From Clostridia bacterium (GTDB lineage: Bacteria; Bacillota; Clostridia; Oscillospirales; CAG-272): DNA of 64,000 nucleotides. The stretch lies in contig JAFTYE010000003.1 of NCBI GenBank assembly GCA_017464805.1, positions 179,548 through 243,547 of the forward strand, read 5' to 3'. Below the pieces are notes generated by a model. That model was not told where the DNA came from and did not search any database. It saw nothing but the letters and a program-made list of their open reading frames with translations. Positions 45,615-54,061 of the stretch are shown here, in pieces (position 1 is the first letter of the stretch; each line of letters begins with the position of its first letter). Made by a program: the position numbers and the translations under genes.

Positions 45615-47440
45615 CATTCCTGTTCTCCCTCTGGTAGCGAGGGCAAGTTCTCTGCCTCAATGGGACAGAGAAGAGTCGGCTCAAACTTGTCGTATATTTT
45701 GAGTAGCAGATAATCGAGATTCAGCCTCTCGCGGACGAAGATCATGATGCCCTTTGCACGCGGATAGGTGATGGGAAGGGAGGAGAAGAGGGCTGACAGC
45801 ACTTCCTTGCCCGGCACCTCGCGCAAAGATAGACGCACCTGCTCGTGATCGAAAAAGATTTTGATCCGCCGCGTGTGCGACAGCTCGGGGAATACGATAT
45901 CCATCTTGAGAAGGCGGTGTCCGTCCTCGTCGGTGGCAAAGGCAGCGGCGGAAGAAATGCGATAATGTTCGCCGCGCACGCAGAGTGTGGCAGGTACGTA
46001 GCCGTAAAAGCCCACCTCCACGGGATAGATCTCGCCCTCTCCCTCGTCAAAGGAAACGAAGAAGCGGTCGTTTCTTTTTTCGAAGGACACTGCACGGATG
46101 CCCGCAGTATGGTTGTTCTGCATCAGGCGGGTGAATACGGGTAGTATGCCGCTGTTGTTACGGGAAAAGGTAAAGCATTTCCCGTCCAGCTTGTCGCACA
46201 GGACGGGCAGGGGACGCTCTGCACGGCCGATAAGCCGCCGCCACAGGCGGACAAGCGGCTTCGGCTCGGCAAGTAGCTCTACCCACGCGCGGGAGCAAAA
46301 GAAGCTTTCCTCGGCCAGGTGCAGCTTGCGCATGGACTTTTTGTCCCGCGGCAGGGGAGACGATGCGCGCGTAAAGCCCGCGCCCAGATATTTGTGAATG
46401 ATGGAGAGCATGGCACTCTGCTGGAAAAATTCATTGTTGCCCGCGTTGATCACCACCACCGTGCGGTTTCCGGGACATACCCACAGATCCTGTCCCAGCA
46501 TGCCGTTGAACAGATAGCTGCTCTTATCCCGTGCACACCAGGTTTGATAGGCGTAGTTATAATCGCCCGCATCCTTCGGGGTGATCTTGTGGCAGGAAAA
46601 GGCCTCGCGGATCCAACGCTCGCTGACGATTCGCTTGCCCTCAAACACACCGCCGTCCAGACAGGTCATGCCGATCTTGGCGAGATCCTCTTGTGCGATA
46701 TACAGACCCCAGCCGCCCTTTTCGATGCCGCGCGGGCATACCTCAAAGAAATACTGCTCGATATGCAGCGGCTCGAACAGACGCGTGCGCAAAAATTCGG
46801 TAAGCCCCTCGCCGCTGACCTCACGGACGATGGCCGAGAGAATATAGGTGTTCATGCTGTTGTAGGAAAACTCGCTACCGGGGTCGAAGCGCACGTCGGA
46901 GGAGAAAAAGGAGCGCACCCAATCCTCACTCGTCACCGCGCCCGTTTCGGCAAAGGAAACGCCAGAGGACATGGTGAGTAGGTGGTGCACCGTGATAGCC
47001 TTCGTCTTGCCCGACAGACGCGAGGGCAGGGCGGTAGCGGGGAAGAAGCGAAAGGCAGGGGTGTCGAGATCAAGCATTCTCTCGTCCGCCAGCATGCCGA
47101 TCGCCAGCCCTACAATCGACTTACACAGGGAATGGCTCTGGTGTGGCACGCGGCGGTCGTAGCCGGGGGCGCTTGCCTCGCAGACCACCGCGCCGTCTAC
47201 CAGTACCGTCAGGGAATGGACATTGGTGCGGTTGCTGTGCTCAAGCTCCGAGAGCATCGCCGAAAGATGCGCGCTTCGCAGACCGCGGGATTCGGGGGTC
47301 GCGCGCGGAAAATAGTCCGAGGCGGGGGCGGGGCAGACCGTTTTTGACGGATAATAGGACACACGGGCCACGTCATTTTTGCCGCGAACGAAAAAATCGT
47401 GCACAAGGTCCAGCGTTTTCTTTTGTCGAAATAGTTCCAT
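45614..47440 (-). CDS. Beta-lactamase-fold serine hydrolase
   Basis: A 608-residue protein with a class C beta-lactamase/esterase domain in the first two thirds. The SxxK nucleophile motif is SLCK in QSHSLCKSIVGLAIGM near residue 108, and the YxN motif is in SYNSMNTYI. HHLLTMSSGVSF is typical of the family. The last 200 residues form an extra beta-rich domain. There is no signal peptide or membrane segment, so it is probably cytoplasmic, unlike penicillin-binding proteins. Substrate unknown; an esterase or peptidase role is likely. Confidence 0.8.
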   Translation of the reverse strand: MELFRQKKTLDLVHDFFVRGKNDVARVSYYPSKTVCPAPASDYFPRATPESRGLRSAHLSAMLSELEHSNRTNVHSLTVLVDGAVVCEASAPGYDRRVPHQSHSLCKSIVGLAIGMLADERMLDLDTPAFRFFPATALPSRLSGKTKAITVHHLLTMSSGVSFAETGAVTSEDWVRSFFSSDVRFDPGSEFSYNSMNTYILSAIVREVSGEGLTEFLRTRLFEPLHIEQYFFEVCPRGIEKGGWGLYIAQEDLAKIGMTCLDGGVFEGKRIVSERWIREAFSCHKITPKDAGDYNYAYQTWCARDKSSYLFNGMLGQDLWVCPGNRTVVVINAGNNEFFQQSAMLSIIHKYLGAGFTRASSPLPRDKKSMRKLHLAEESFFCSRAWVELLAEPKPLVRLWRRLIGRAERPLPVLCDKLDGKCFTFSRNNSGILPVFTRLMQNNHTAGIRAVSFEKRNDRFFVSFDEGEGEIYPVEVGFYGYVPATLCVRGEHYRISSAAAFATDEDGHRLLKMDIVFPELSHTRRIKIFFDHEQVRLSLREVPGKEVLSALFSSLPITYPRAKGIMIFVRERLNLDYLLLKIYDKFEPTLLCPIEAENLPSLPEGEQE

Positions 47441-47470
47441 GACGCACCTCCCGTGTGAAACAATAGTATG

Positions 47471-47974
47471 TTAATAAGAGCTGATGGGCAGTTCTTCGTT
47501 GTCTTCTCCTTGCTCGTAGGACTGAATGGTCACAAAATAGCGGTTGTCGGGCGCGATCTCCACGCAAACGCGGTCGCCCACCTCGCGGCCTATGAGGGCT
47601 CGTCCGAGAGGGGATTCCTTGCTGATAAAGCCGCGCAAAGCGTCCTGGCGCAGGCTGGTCACCAGCTGAATGCGCTTGACCGTACCCGTACGCTCGTTGA
47701 GAAATTCCACAACGTCGAACAGGCCGATGCCCTTCTTATGCGCCCCCGCCTTTACCACCACGGAGGAAAGCAGCAGCCGTTCCAGGTAGCGGATGCGGCT
47801 CTCGTTGCGGTTTCGCTCACGCTTGGCGCAACGATATTCGTCGTTTTCGCTGAGGTCGCCGTACTCGCGCGTGCGCTTGACCTCCTCATGCAGTTGGGGG
47901 CGCAATACGTTCTTGCGATGGGCAAGCTCCTCGTTAATTTTTTTGATGTCTACCTCGGTGATCTCCTGACGCAT
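47471..47974 (-). CDS. greA: Transcription elongation factor GreA
   Basis: A 167-residue GreA-type factor that rescues backtracked RNA polymerase. The coiled-coil tip carries the acidic REYGDLSENDEY motif at about residues 36-47 followed by AKRERN. The C-terminal FKBP-like domain includes SKESPLGRALIGREVGD. The start at 47974 has GAAGAGGAAT before it. It has its own divergent promoter shared with the ylmH region. Confidence 0.9.
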   Translation of the reverse strand: MRQEITEVDIKKINEELAHRKNVLRPQLHEEVKRTREYGDLSENDEYRCAKRERNRNESRIRYLERLLLSSVVVKAGAHKKGIGLFDVVEFLNERTGTVKRIQLVTSLRQDALRGFISKESPLGRALIGREVGDRVCVEIAPDNRYFVTIQSYEQGEDNEELPISSY

Positions 47975-48009
47975 ACGGCATTCCTCTTCTTTTGTATTTT
48001 TGGAAGTTC

Positions 48010-48038
48010 AGTATACCACAAATTCTCTCAAAATACAA
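48010..48038 (-). promoter_or_regulatory. Sigma-A promoter of greA
   Basis: On the - strand TTGTAT (48038-48033), 17-nt spacer, TATACT (48015-48010), 35 nt before the start. Confidence 0.7.
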
Positions 48039-48073
48039 GGCTCTTTCTTTTCGCTTGTGTAAATTTTCCGCTC

Positions 48074-48102
48074 TTGACGGCATGGAGAAAAGGTTGTATA
48101 AT
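48074..48102 (+). promoter_or_regulatory. Sigma-A promoter of ylmH
   Basis: TTGACG, 17-nt spacer, TATAAT, 23 nt before the start. Confidence 0.75.
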
Positions 48103-48125
48103 AAAAGAAAAACCAAAGGATAGCC

Positions 48126-48878
48126 ATGAACGAAGAAGAGATGATCATGCACCGCTTTGCGGACCTGGCCGCGGCCTGCTACGAAAAGGGGCACTATACC
48201 TATACCGATTTTCTCGGTCTGGCGGAATACGATCTGTTTCTGCGCGCCGCGCGCGACTTTTCTTGCGTCCCCTATACCGTCTTCGGCGGTGCGGAGGGAT
48301 GCGAGCGCGTGATGGTGGGTTTTGGGGATGAAGAAAGCCTCGGCTACGCGGCGGAATTTCCCATCGCGTGTCTTGTCATCACCCCTCTTTCCCCTAAATT
48401 TGCCGAGCCGCTTTCTCACCGCGATTGCCTTGGCGCGCTGATGAATTTGGGGATCAAGCGCGAATGCCTTGGTGATATCGTTCGCACGGATGCGGGGATA
48501 TTCCTCTTCTGCCTGGATAAGATCGCCTCCTATTTGTGCGAAAATCTCAAAAGGATTCGCCACACCGATGTGCGCGTCACCCCTTGCGAGCCACCCGCCT
48601 GCGTGGGAACGGAAACCGAGACCGTGCGCCTTTCGGTCGCCTCGCTCCGTGCGGACGGCGTGATCGCGCATGCCTATTCGCTGTCCCGCGCGGACAGCGC
48701 GGCCCTCTTTGCCGCCCGCCGCGTATTCGTGGGCGGCCGCCTGACCGAGAACATCAGCCACGAGCTGCATGAGGGCGACCTCGTTACCGTGCGCGGCCTC
48801 GGTCGCTTCCGCTTCGGCGGCGAGGTCGGCATCTCGAAAAAGGGCAAAACCGTTATTTCCATAGAAAAATTTGTGTGA
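48126..48878 (+). CDS. ylmH: YlmH-type S4-domain RNA-binding protein
   Basis: A 250-residue protein. The N-terminal part (TYTDFLGLAEYDLFLRAA, PYTVFGGAEGCERVMVGFG) is the YlmH-specific domain and the C-terminal 70 residues (SLSRADSAALFAARRVFVGG...LHEGDLVTVRGLGRFRFGG) are an S4 RNA-binding domain. YlmH is linked to ribosome-associated quality control and cell division clusters in Bacillota. Here it is not beside ftsZ or divIVA but with a PH-domain gene. Confidence 0.85.
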   Translation: MNEEEMIMHRFADLAAACYEKGHYTYTDFLGLAEYDLFLRAARDFSCVPYTVFGGAEGCERVMVGFGDEESLGYAAEFPIACLVITPLSPKFAEPLSHRDCLGALMNLGIKRECLGDIVRTDAGIFLFCLDKIASYLCENLKRIRHTDVRVTPCEPPACVGTETETVRLSVASLRADGVIAHAYSLSRADSAALFAARRVFVGGRLTENISHELHEGDLVTVRGLGRFRFGGEVGISKKGKTVISIEKFV

Positions 48879-48886
48879 GGTATACG

Positions 48887-49471
48887 ATGAAAGAGTATCA
48901 AACGAGCGAGCGCTATCAGGATATGGCACTGATCCGCACCTTTTTGCACGAGGGCGAGGAGATTTTGTGGACGGGACAGCCGTATGCTTCCGCTTATCGC
49001 CCTCCGTTCTCGGGTGTTCTCTTTTCCTTGTTTTTTCTTGGCTTTGCCGTGTTCTGGATGGTGGCGGCGGCAAGTGCCTCGGTTGGTTTTTCGCTGTTCG
49101 GTCTGCCCTTTGTGGCGGTGGGGGTGTTTATCTTTTGCTCCGTAACCTTTGGCACAAGGGCGCAGATGAAGCATACGCTGTACGCGGTCACCGACCGCCG
49201 CGCCCTCATCATCCGTGAAACTCGCCGCGGCACCGATTGTACGGAATACGTTTTCTCCCGCATGCAGGGGGTCAGCATGGATCGCGTGCAGGGGAACGTC
49301 GGCTGCATCCGCTTTCGGGATGATCTGGCCTATGAAGGGGTCAATTACCGCATCGGCACGACCCGTCATCATATTCCCACGGCAGACGTGGAGATGCGGA
49401 TCGCCTTTCTCATGATCGACAACGTGCACGCCGTCTACCGCCTGATCTCGGAACGCATCGGGCAAAACTAA
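48887..49471 (+). CDS. Membrane protein with bacterial PH-like domain
   Basis: A 194-residue protein. Two membrane helices lie at about residues 42-90 (VLFSLFFLGFAVFWMVAA and LFGLPFVAVGVFIFCSV). A PH-like (YdbS/bPH2) domain follows with YAVTDRRALIIRETRRG and FSRMQGVSMDRVQGNVG. EEILWTGQP near the start is typical of the family. GAGG precedes the ATG at 48887. It follows ylmH by 8 bp. Function unknown. Confidence 0.75.
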   Translation: MKEYQTSERYQDMALIRTFLHEGEEILWTGQPYASAYRPPFSGVLFSLFFLGFAVFWMVAAASASVGFSLFGLPFVAVGVFIFCSVTFGTRAQMKHTLYAVTDRRALIIRETRRGTDCTEYVFSRMQGVSMDRVQGNVGCIRFRDDLAYEGVNYRIGTTRHHIPTADVEMRIAFLMIDNVHAVYRLISERIGQN

Positions 49472-49508
49472 AAAGCAGCGGAGAACCCCGGTTCTCCGCT
49501 GCTTTTTA
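49468..49508. terminator. Bidirectional terminator
   Basis: 16-bp stem AAAAGCAGCGGAGAAC/GTTCTCCGCTGCTTTT, loop CCCG, at the end of the PH-domain gene and of the LysR gene on the other strand. Confidence 0.85.
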
Positions 49509-50342
49509 TGTAAACGTCTGTAAAAATTCCGCAAAGCGGCGCGCGCAGCGCGAAGCATCCCGTTTGCACCACACGTATACCGTCTGCCATTCGCGGAAAT
49601 CCGATACGCGCAGGGGGCGCACGGGCATATCCTCGCGCACGGAGCACTCACCGGCCGGGCCGATCGCCACGCCCGAGGCGATCAGCTTGAAAAAGCAGTC
49701 GGAATCGTTGATCTGTGCAAGCAGCTTGGGGGAAAATCCCGCTCGCTCGCAGGCGTGCAGGAGTAGCTTTGCCTGATGCCCGTTCGGTGCCATGGTAACA
49801 AATTCCTCGGTGGCGAGCTGAGCAAGCGTCAGATCGCGCGCAAGGAGTGGGCTGCCCTTGGCGGCGTAGATCTCCACACGCTGGCGTTGCCATTCAAATA
49901 CTTCAAAATCCTCGCTCGTGGGTGGCGCGGAATCGATCACGATGTCAAAATTCCCTACATCTGCCACCAAAAAATCAGCGGTCAGACGAAAGCTGGCGTG
50001 CACGTGGCTCTCCTTGTAATGCACGATGGAGTCGGTGACCTTGGCACGCAAGGAGCGCACCAGAATTCGCACCTCATCGCCCTCTTCCTTTGTATGCAGG
50101 GCGTCGAGCGCGCCGTCCAGCTCTCGGAACATCCGCACAAGCGAGAGCTGCAAGCGGCGTCCGTTTTCGTTCAGCGTGATGCGGTTTGCCGTGCGGTCAA
50201 AGAGGGAGCAGCCCAGCTCTTCCTCTAACCGCTTGATGGCGGCAGATACTGAGGAAGCGGGAACCATATGCTTTTTAGCGGTTGCCGAGAGCGATTGTGT
50301 TCGGGCACTGTCCAGAAAATAGCGTAGCTGTAAAAATTCCAT
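49506..50342 (-). CDS. LysR-family transcriptional regulator
   Basis: A 278-residue regulator. The N-terminal winged HTH is FLQLRYFLDSARTQSLSATAKK...SSVSAAIKRLEEELGCSLFDR, and the effector-binding domain follows. The ATG at 50342 is chosen because GAGG lies eight bases upstream; a GTG nine bases before is possible. It is divergent from the M20-CapA fusion gene, its probable target. The effector is unknown. Confidence 0.85.
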   Translation of the reverse strand: MEFLQLRYFLDSARTQSLSATAKKHMVPASSVSAAIKRLEEELGCSLFDRTANRITLNENGRRLQLSLVRMFRELDGALDALHTKEEGDEVRILVRSLRAKVTDSIVHYKESHVHASFRLTADFLVADVGNFDIVIDSAPPTSEDFEVFEWQRQRVEIYAAKGSPLLARDLTLAQLATEEFVTMAPNGHQAKLLLHACERAGFSPKLLAQINDSDCFFKLIASGVAIGPAGECSVREDMPVRPLRVSDFREWQTVYVWCKRDASRCARRFAEFLQTFT

Positions 50343-50407
50343 ATTCGTCACCTCATGTGTATTTTAGCATACTTTTTATAATATAGCAAACATATTATAT
50401 CAAATTC

Positions 50408-50436
50408 TTTACAATATACCGAGCGGGGTGTAGAAT
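50408..50436 (+). promoter_or_regulatory. Promoter of the M20-CapA fusion gene
   Basis: TTTACA, 17-nt spacer, TAGAAT, 31 nt before the start. The AT-rich region before it probably holds the LysR site. Confidence 0.65.
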
Positions 50437-50467
50437 AATAGCAAATCATCCGATCAGTAGGCGACAT

Positions 50468-52045
50468 ATGGATATTCAACAGGCGTTTTTTGAAATAGAC
50501 AGCCTTTCTCCGCGCTACACGGATCTTCTCGAAGAGCTGTGCGCGATCGAGGGAACGGCTTATGACAAGAGGGAGATCGACCGCCTCATTGACTGCGTCG
50601 AGCGCTTCGCGCAAAAAGAGGGGCTTTCCTGTCGCCGAACCCCCTTTGCCGCGTGCGGTGATTTTCTCACCGTCGAGATGAACGTAGGAGCGGAAAAAGG
50701 GGGCGTTATGCTGGCGCATACCGATACCGTGCATAAGATCGGCAGCTTCGGCTTGCCTGCCGTGCGCCGCGAGGGAGATCGGCTGATGGACCCCGGCGCG
50801 GTAGACTGCAAGGGCGGCATCGCCGTTGCGCTGCTTGTGCTCAAAGCCCTTCTTGATAACGGCTACTCTCGCCACGCGCGCCTGCTCCTGACCTCGGATG
50901 AGGAGATCTCAAACGTCCTTGGCGGCGTAGAGGAGCAGAAATTTTTCCGACGCGAGGTCTCGGGCTTTCCCTGTAGCCTGAACTGCGAAACCACCGAGGG
51001 AAACGACGTCGTGGTCGCGCGTCGCGGTATTCTGCACTACGAGCTGACGGTCAAGGGCAGGGGTGGACACGCAGGCATCGGACACAATCTCGACGAGGCG
51101 GCAGCCCCCCGTTATCTGGATACGAAAAATGGGCGTGTGGCCCTCGTCGCCGTGACCTGTGAATCCGAGGGGCGGTTTATCATCGTGGGCAAACAGTCCC
51201 GTCGGTATCCCGGTCGCCCCGGCGTTAACGCCCTGCGCGTAGAAGGGCACTTGCAGGTGACAGCCGAGCAGCTTGCCGTGGTACGTGAGATCGCTGACGC
51301 GAGCAAGATCAACGCGCAAAAGGAGATCGAGCGTGCCGAGGGCTATCATCCGCCGCTCGCCGACGGTGTTGCCGTGCTCCGCGACCTTGAATTTTTCGTA
51401 GGTGACAAGACTGCCTACATCCCGCACCCGAACGCCGAGGATATGGCAAGGGTGGAAAAGGCGATCTACGAAGCCGAGATGCAGGCGGATTACATCCTCA
51501 TCAGCGTGCATTCCCACGAGCTGTCGGGCGACCGAAAGGAAAACCCCTCGGACTTTCTCATCGAATTTGCCCATCGCTGTATCGATGCGGGCGCACACGC
51601 GGTGATCGGTCACGGGCCGCACCTGCTTCGCCCCATGGAGATCTATAAATCCCGTCCGATCTTCTATTCGCTTGGCGACTTCGTCATTCACAACGAGTGT
51701 ATCCCCTACGCGCCCGAGGAAATGTTCGAGGCACAGGGGCTGACAAGCGACGCCACCATGCGCGAGCTGTTTTGTCGCCGCTCAAAGAGCTACACGCGAG
51801 GCTTGATGCGCGACCGCCGTATGCTCGAATCCGTTGTGCCGTATTTTGAAATGCAGGATGGCCGCCTGTTGCACCTGGAAATTATGCCCGTGGAGCTTTG
51901 CTTCGACAAGCCCGTGTGGCGGAGCGGCAATCCCCGATTCAGCTGTGATCACGGCATCATCGAGCGTTTTACCACCATGTCGCGCGAGTTTGGCGCACAG
52001 ATCGAGATCGACGAGCGCGGCTTTGGCATTGTCAAATTGTCCTAA
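50468..52045 (+). CDS. Chimeric M20 peptidase-CapA protein
   Basis: A 525-residue open frame made of two unrelated halves. Residues 1-203 are an M20 metallopeptidase: MLAHTDTV (84-86 HTD), DCKGGIA (113-119), LTSDEEISN (142-149) and GRGGHAG (197-203). Residues from about 204 on are the C-terminal two thirds of a CapA-type metallophosphatase: GHNLDEAAAPRYL, YPGRPGVNALR, LISVHSHELSGDRKENPSDF, GHGPHLLRPMEIY (381-393) and YSLGDFVIHN. The M20 part lacks its last metal-binding His; the CapA part lacks its N-terminal metal site. GGACAC occurs on both sides of the junction (51065-51070, 51080-51085). Probably a deletion fusion of two neighbouring genes. Confidence 0.8.
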   Translation: MDIQQAFFEIDSLSPRYTDLLEELCAIEGTAYDKREIDRLIDCVERFAQKEGLSCRRTPFAACGDFLTVEMNVGAEKGGVMLAHTDTVHKIGSFGLPAVRREGDRLMDPGAVDCKGGIAVALLVLKALLDNGYSRHARLLLTSDEEISNVLGGVEEQKFFRREVSGFPCSLNCETTEGNDVVVARRGILHYELTVKGRGGHAGIGHNLDEAAAPRYLDTKNGRVALVAVTCESEGRFIIVGKQSRRYPGRPGVNALRVEGHLQVTAEQLAVVREIADASKINAQKEIERAEGYHPPLADGVAVLRDLEFFVGDKTAYIPHPNAEDMARVEKAIYEAEMQADYILISVHSHELSGDRKENPSDFLIEFAHRCIDAGAHAVIGHGPHLLRPMEIYKSRPIFYSLGDFVIHNECIPYAPEEMFEAQGLTSDATMRELFCRRSKSYTRGLMRDRRMLESVVPYFEMQDGRLLHLEIMPVELCFDKPVWRSGNPRFSCDHGIIERFTTMSREFGAQIEIDERGFGIVKLS

Positions 52046-52047
52046 AA

Positions 52048-52076
52048 CAAAACCGCCCCTCGGGGGCGGTTTTTTG
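52048..52076 (+). terminator. Terminator after the M20-CapA gene
   Basis: Stem AACCGCCCC/GGGGCGGTT with TCG loop and T-run. Confidence 0.8.
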
Positions 52077-52104
52077 TATATCCTCCCATTTTTCGGAGAA
52101 GATA
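52076..52104 (+). promoter_or_regulatory. Candidate forespore (sigma-F/G) promoter of spoVA
   Basis: GTATA, 14-nt spacer, GGAGAAGATA. This matches the sigma-F-type consensus GYWTA-n15-GGnrAnAnTR at 14 of 15 positions with one base shorter spacing. No sigma-A match is as good. Confidence 0.5.
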
Positions 52105-52124
52105 AAGCAAAAACGGAGTTGGAC

Positions 52125-52568
52125 ATGGATAACAAGCAAGCATACAAAAAATACGTTGACCGCCGTGCGGCGCGATCACCCGTGCTACGCAACTGTGTAG
52201 CCGCCTTTTGGGTGGGCGGTTCCATCTGCGTGCTCGGACAGCTTCTCCTTACCCTGTATAGGCGGCTCGGGCTGCTTCTTGATGAGGCCTCGACGCTCGT
52301 TTCGGTGTCACTCATTTTTCTTGCCGCCGCCCTGACCGCGCTCGGTATCTTTGACCGCATTGCGCGTTATGCGGGAGCGGGTACGCTCGTTCCCATCACG
52401 GGCTTTGCCAATTCCGTGGTATCCCCCGCCATTGACACCAAAAGCGAGGGACTGGTGCTCGGCGTGGGTGCCAAGATCTTCACCATCGCCGGCCCCGTTC
52501 TGTTGTACGGCATCCTGTGCGGTGCGGTGTACGGGGTGATCTACTATATCGTCACGCTGTTTATGTGA
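52125..52568 (+). CDS. spoVAC: Stage V sporulation protein AC
   Basis: A 147-residue membrane protein of the spore inner membrane, part of the SpoVA channel for dipicolinic acid. It has about four helices and the family segments FWVGGSICVLGQLL and GAGTLVPITGFANSVVSPAIDTKSEG. CGGAGTTGGAC precedes the ATG. It is first of a three-gene spoVA operon. Confidence 0.93.
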   Translation: MDNKQAYKKYVDRRAARSPVLRNCVAAFWVGGSICVLGQLLLTLYRRLGLLLDEASTLVSVSLIFLAAALTALGIFDRIARYAGAGTLVPITGFANSVVSPAIDTKSEGLVLGVGAKIFTIAGPVLLYGILCGAVYGVIYYIVTLFM

Positions 52569-52580
52569 GAGGAGAGGGAA

Positions 52581-53582
52581 ATGGGGCATATTCTGAAACC
52601 GCGTGAGCGTGTACGGATCTTCTCGCGCGGCTCGGCCGTCGGGCATGATGAATACCGCGGGCCGCTTGGCGGCTTGTTTGATTTTCACGACAAGACCGAC
52701 CGCTTCGGGGCGGATACCTGGGAAAAGGCAGAGGGGGAGCTGGGGCGTACCGCTCTCAACCTCGCTCTCAACCGCGCGAAGCTTTCGCACACCGTGCTGG
52801 ATCTGCTCTTCGCGGGAGATCTGCAAAACCAGTGCGTCGCTTCCTCGGGCGGACTTTCAAGCTTCGGTCTGCCATACGTTGGCTTGTACGGTGCCTGCTC
52901 CACCTTCGTGGAGGGGCTTTTGTGTGCCACGATGGCACTCTCGTCCTGCCGTGAGCTTTCGCGCGTAGGGGTGGTTACCACCTCGCACAACTGTGCGGCG
53001 GAGCGGCAGTTCCGCCTACCCCTCGAATACGGTGGTCAGCGGACGCCCACCGCCCAATGGACGGCAACGGCAGGCGGATGCGTGCTTCTCGAACGCGGCG
53101 AGAGCGGTGTATGTGTCGATCGCGTGATGGCAGGCAGAATGGTGGACGGCGGCATTTCGGATGCCGCCAATATGGGCGCGGCCATGGCACCTGCCGCCGC
53201 CGATTCGCTCCTTCGCTTTTTTTCGGAAAGTGGGGAAGTCCCCACCGACTACGATGCCGTCGTGACGGGGGATCTTGGCAGGGAAGGAAGCGCGATTCTG
53301 TCGGATCTCCTCGCGCCGCACGGTATTTCCCTTGGTGACAGACACCGCGACTGCGGCGTGATGCTCTACGATCCCGATCGGCAGGACGTGCACGCGGGCG
53401 GCTCGGGCTGCGGCTGTATCGCCTCGGTCAGCTGCGCGTATTTTTTGCCCAAAATGGAGAAAAAGGAAATGAAACGTATTTTGCTGATGGCAACGGGCGC
53501 ACTCATGAGCCCGTCCAGCATCCAGCAGGGCGGAGCCATCATCGGCATTGCCCCGATCGTGACGCTGGAGGTGAGGGAATGA
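52581..53582 (+). CDS. spoVAD: Stage V sporulation protein AD
   Basis: A 333-residue thiolase-fold protein that binds dipicolinic acid in the forespore. Segments typical of SpoVAD: GPLGGLFDFHDKTDRFGADTWEKAE, LFAGDLQNQCVASSGG, GLYGACSTFVEG and TSHNCAAERQFRLPLEYG. It is 12 bp after spoVAC and its stop overlaps spoVAE by four bases. Confidence 0.95.
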   Translation: MGHILKPRERVRIFSRGSAVGHDEYRGPLGGLFDFHDKTDRFGADTWEKAEGELGRTALNLALNRAKLSHTVLDLLFAGDLQNQCVASSGGLSSFGLPYVGLYGACSTFVEGLLCATMALSSCRELSRVGVVTTSHNCAAERQFRLPLEYGGQRTPTAQWTATAGGCVLLERGESGVCVDRVMAGRMVDGGISDAANMGAAMAPAAADSLLRFFSESGEVPTDYDAVVTGDLGREGSAILSDLLAPHGISLGDRHRDCGVMLYDPDRQDVHAGGSGCGCIASVSCAYFLPKMEKKEMKRILLMATGALMSPSSIQQGGAIIGIAPIVTLEVRE

Positions 53583-53950
53583 GCCTGTTTTTTGATTGTC
53601 TGTTTGCCTTCCTTGTCGGAGGCGCGCTTTGCGTGATCGCCCAGCTGCTTATTGATCTCACGCGCCTCACCCCCGCGCGTATCCTCGTCACCTACGTGTC
53701 GGTTGGGGTGCTTCTCGGCGCGGTGGGGCTGTACGAGCCGCTCTACGAATTTGCGGGATGCGGCGTGTCTGTGCCGCTGATCGGTTTTGGCGGCACGATC
53801 GCACGCGGGGTGCGCGCCGCCGTGCATGAATCGGGGCTTCTGGGTGCGCTGACGGGCGGCCTGCAAGCCGCCGCAGGCGGCACGGCGGCCGCCATTGTAT
53901 TTGGGTACCTCGCGGCTCTTTTGTCAAAGAGCCGTCCAAAGCGTCTTTGA
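53579..53950 (+). CDS. spoVAE: Stage V sporulation protein AE (SpoVAEb type)
   Basis: A 123-residue membrane protein, third subunit of the SpoVA channel. It shows FLVGGALCVIAQLLIDLT at the start and CGVSVPLIGFGGTIARGVRAA. It overlaps spoVAD by ATGA. Stop at 53950, immediately before the Spo0A-box region of spoIIE. Confidence 0.92.
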   Translation: MSLFFDCLFAFLVGGALCVIAQLLIDLTRLTPARILVTYVSVGVLLGAVGLYEPLYEFAGCGVSVPLIGFGGTIARGVRAAVHESGLLGALTGGLQAAAGGTAAAIVFGYLAALLSKSRPKRL

Positions 53951-54016
53951 TTCGACAAAATCATCTTCTTCCCTTGCCCTTTTGCGACAAAATGCAAGGC
54001 CTGTCCATGATAGAAT
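53949..54016 (+). promoter_or_regulatory. Spo0A-type promoter of spoIIE
   Basis: TTCGACAAA at 53951-53959 is the exact complement of the 0A-box TTTGTCGAA. A second near-match TGCGACAAA lies at 53983-53991. The extended -10 TGATAGAAT ends at 54016. GCGACA to TAGAAT has 21 bp between, the long spacing known from Spo0A-activated sigma-A promoters such as spoIIE and spoIIG. Confidence 0.7.
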
Positions 54017-54061
54017 GGAAGGACCTACATGATACGCGCCTCGGCGCAAGGAGGAAAAAAG

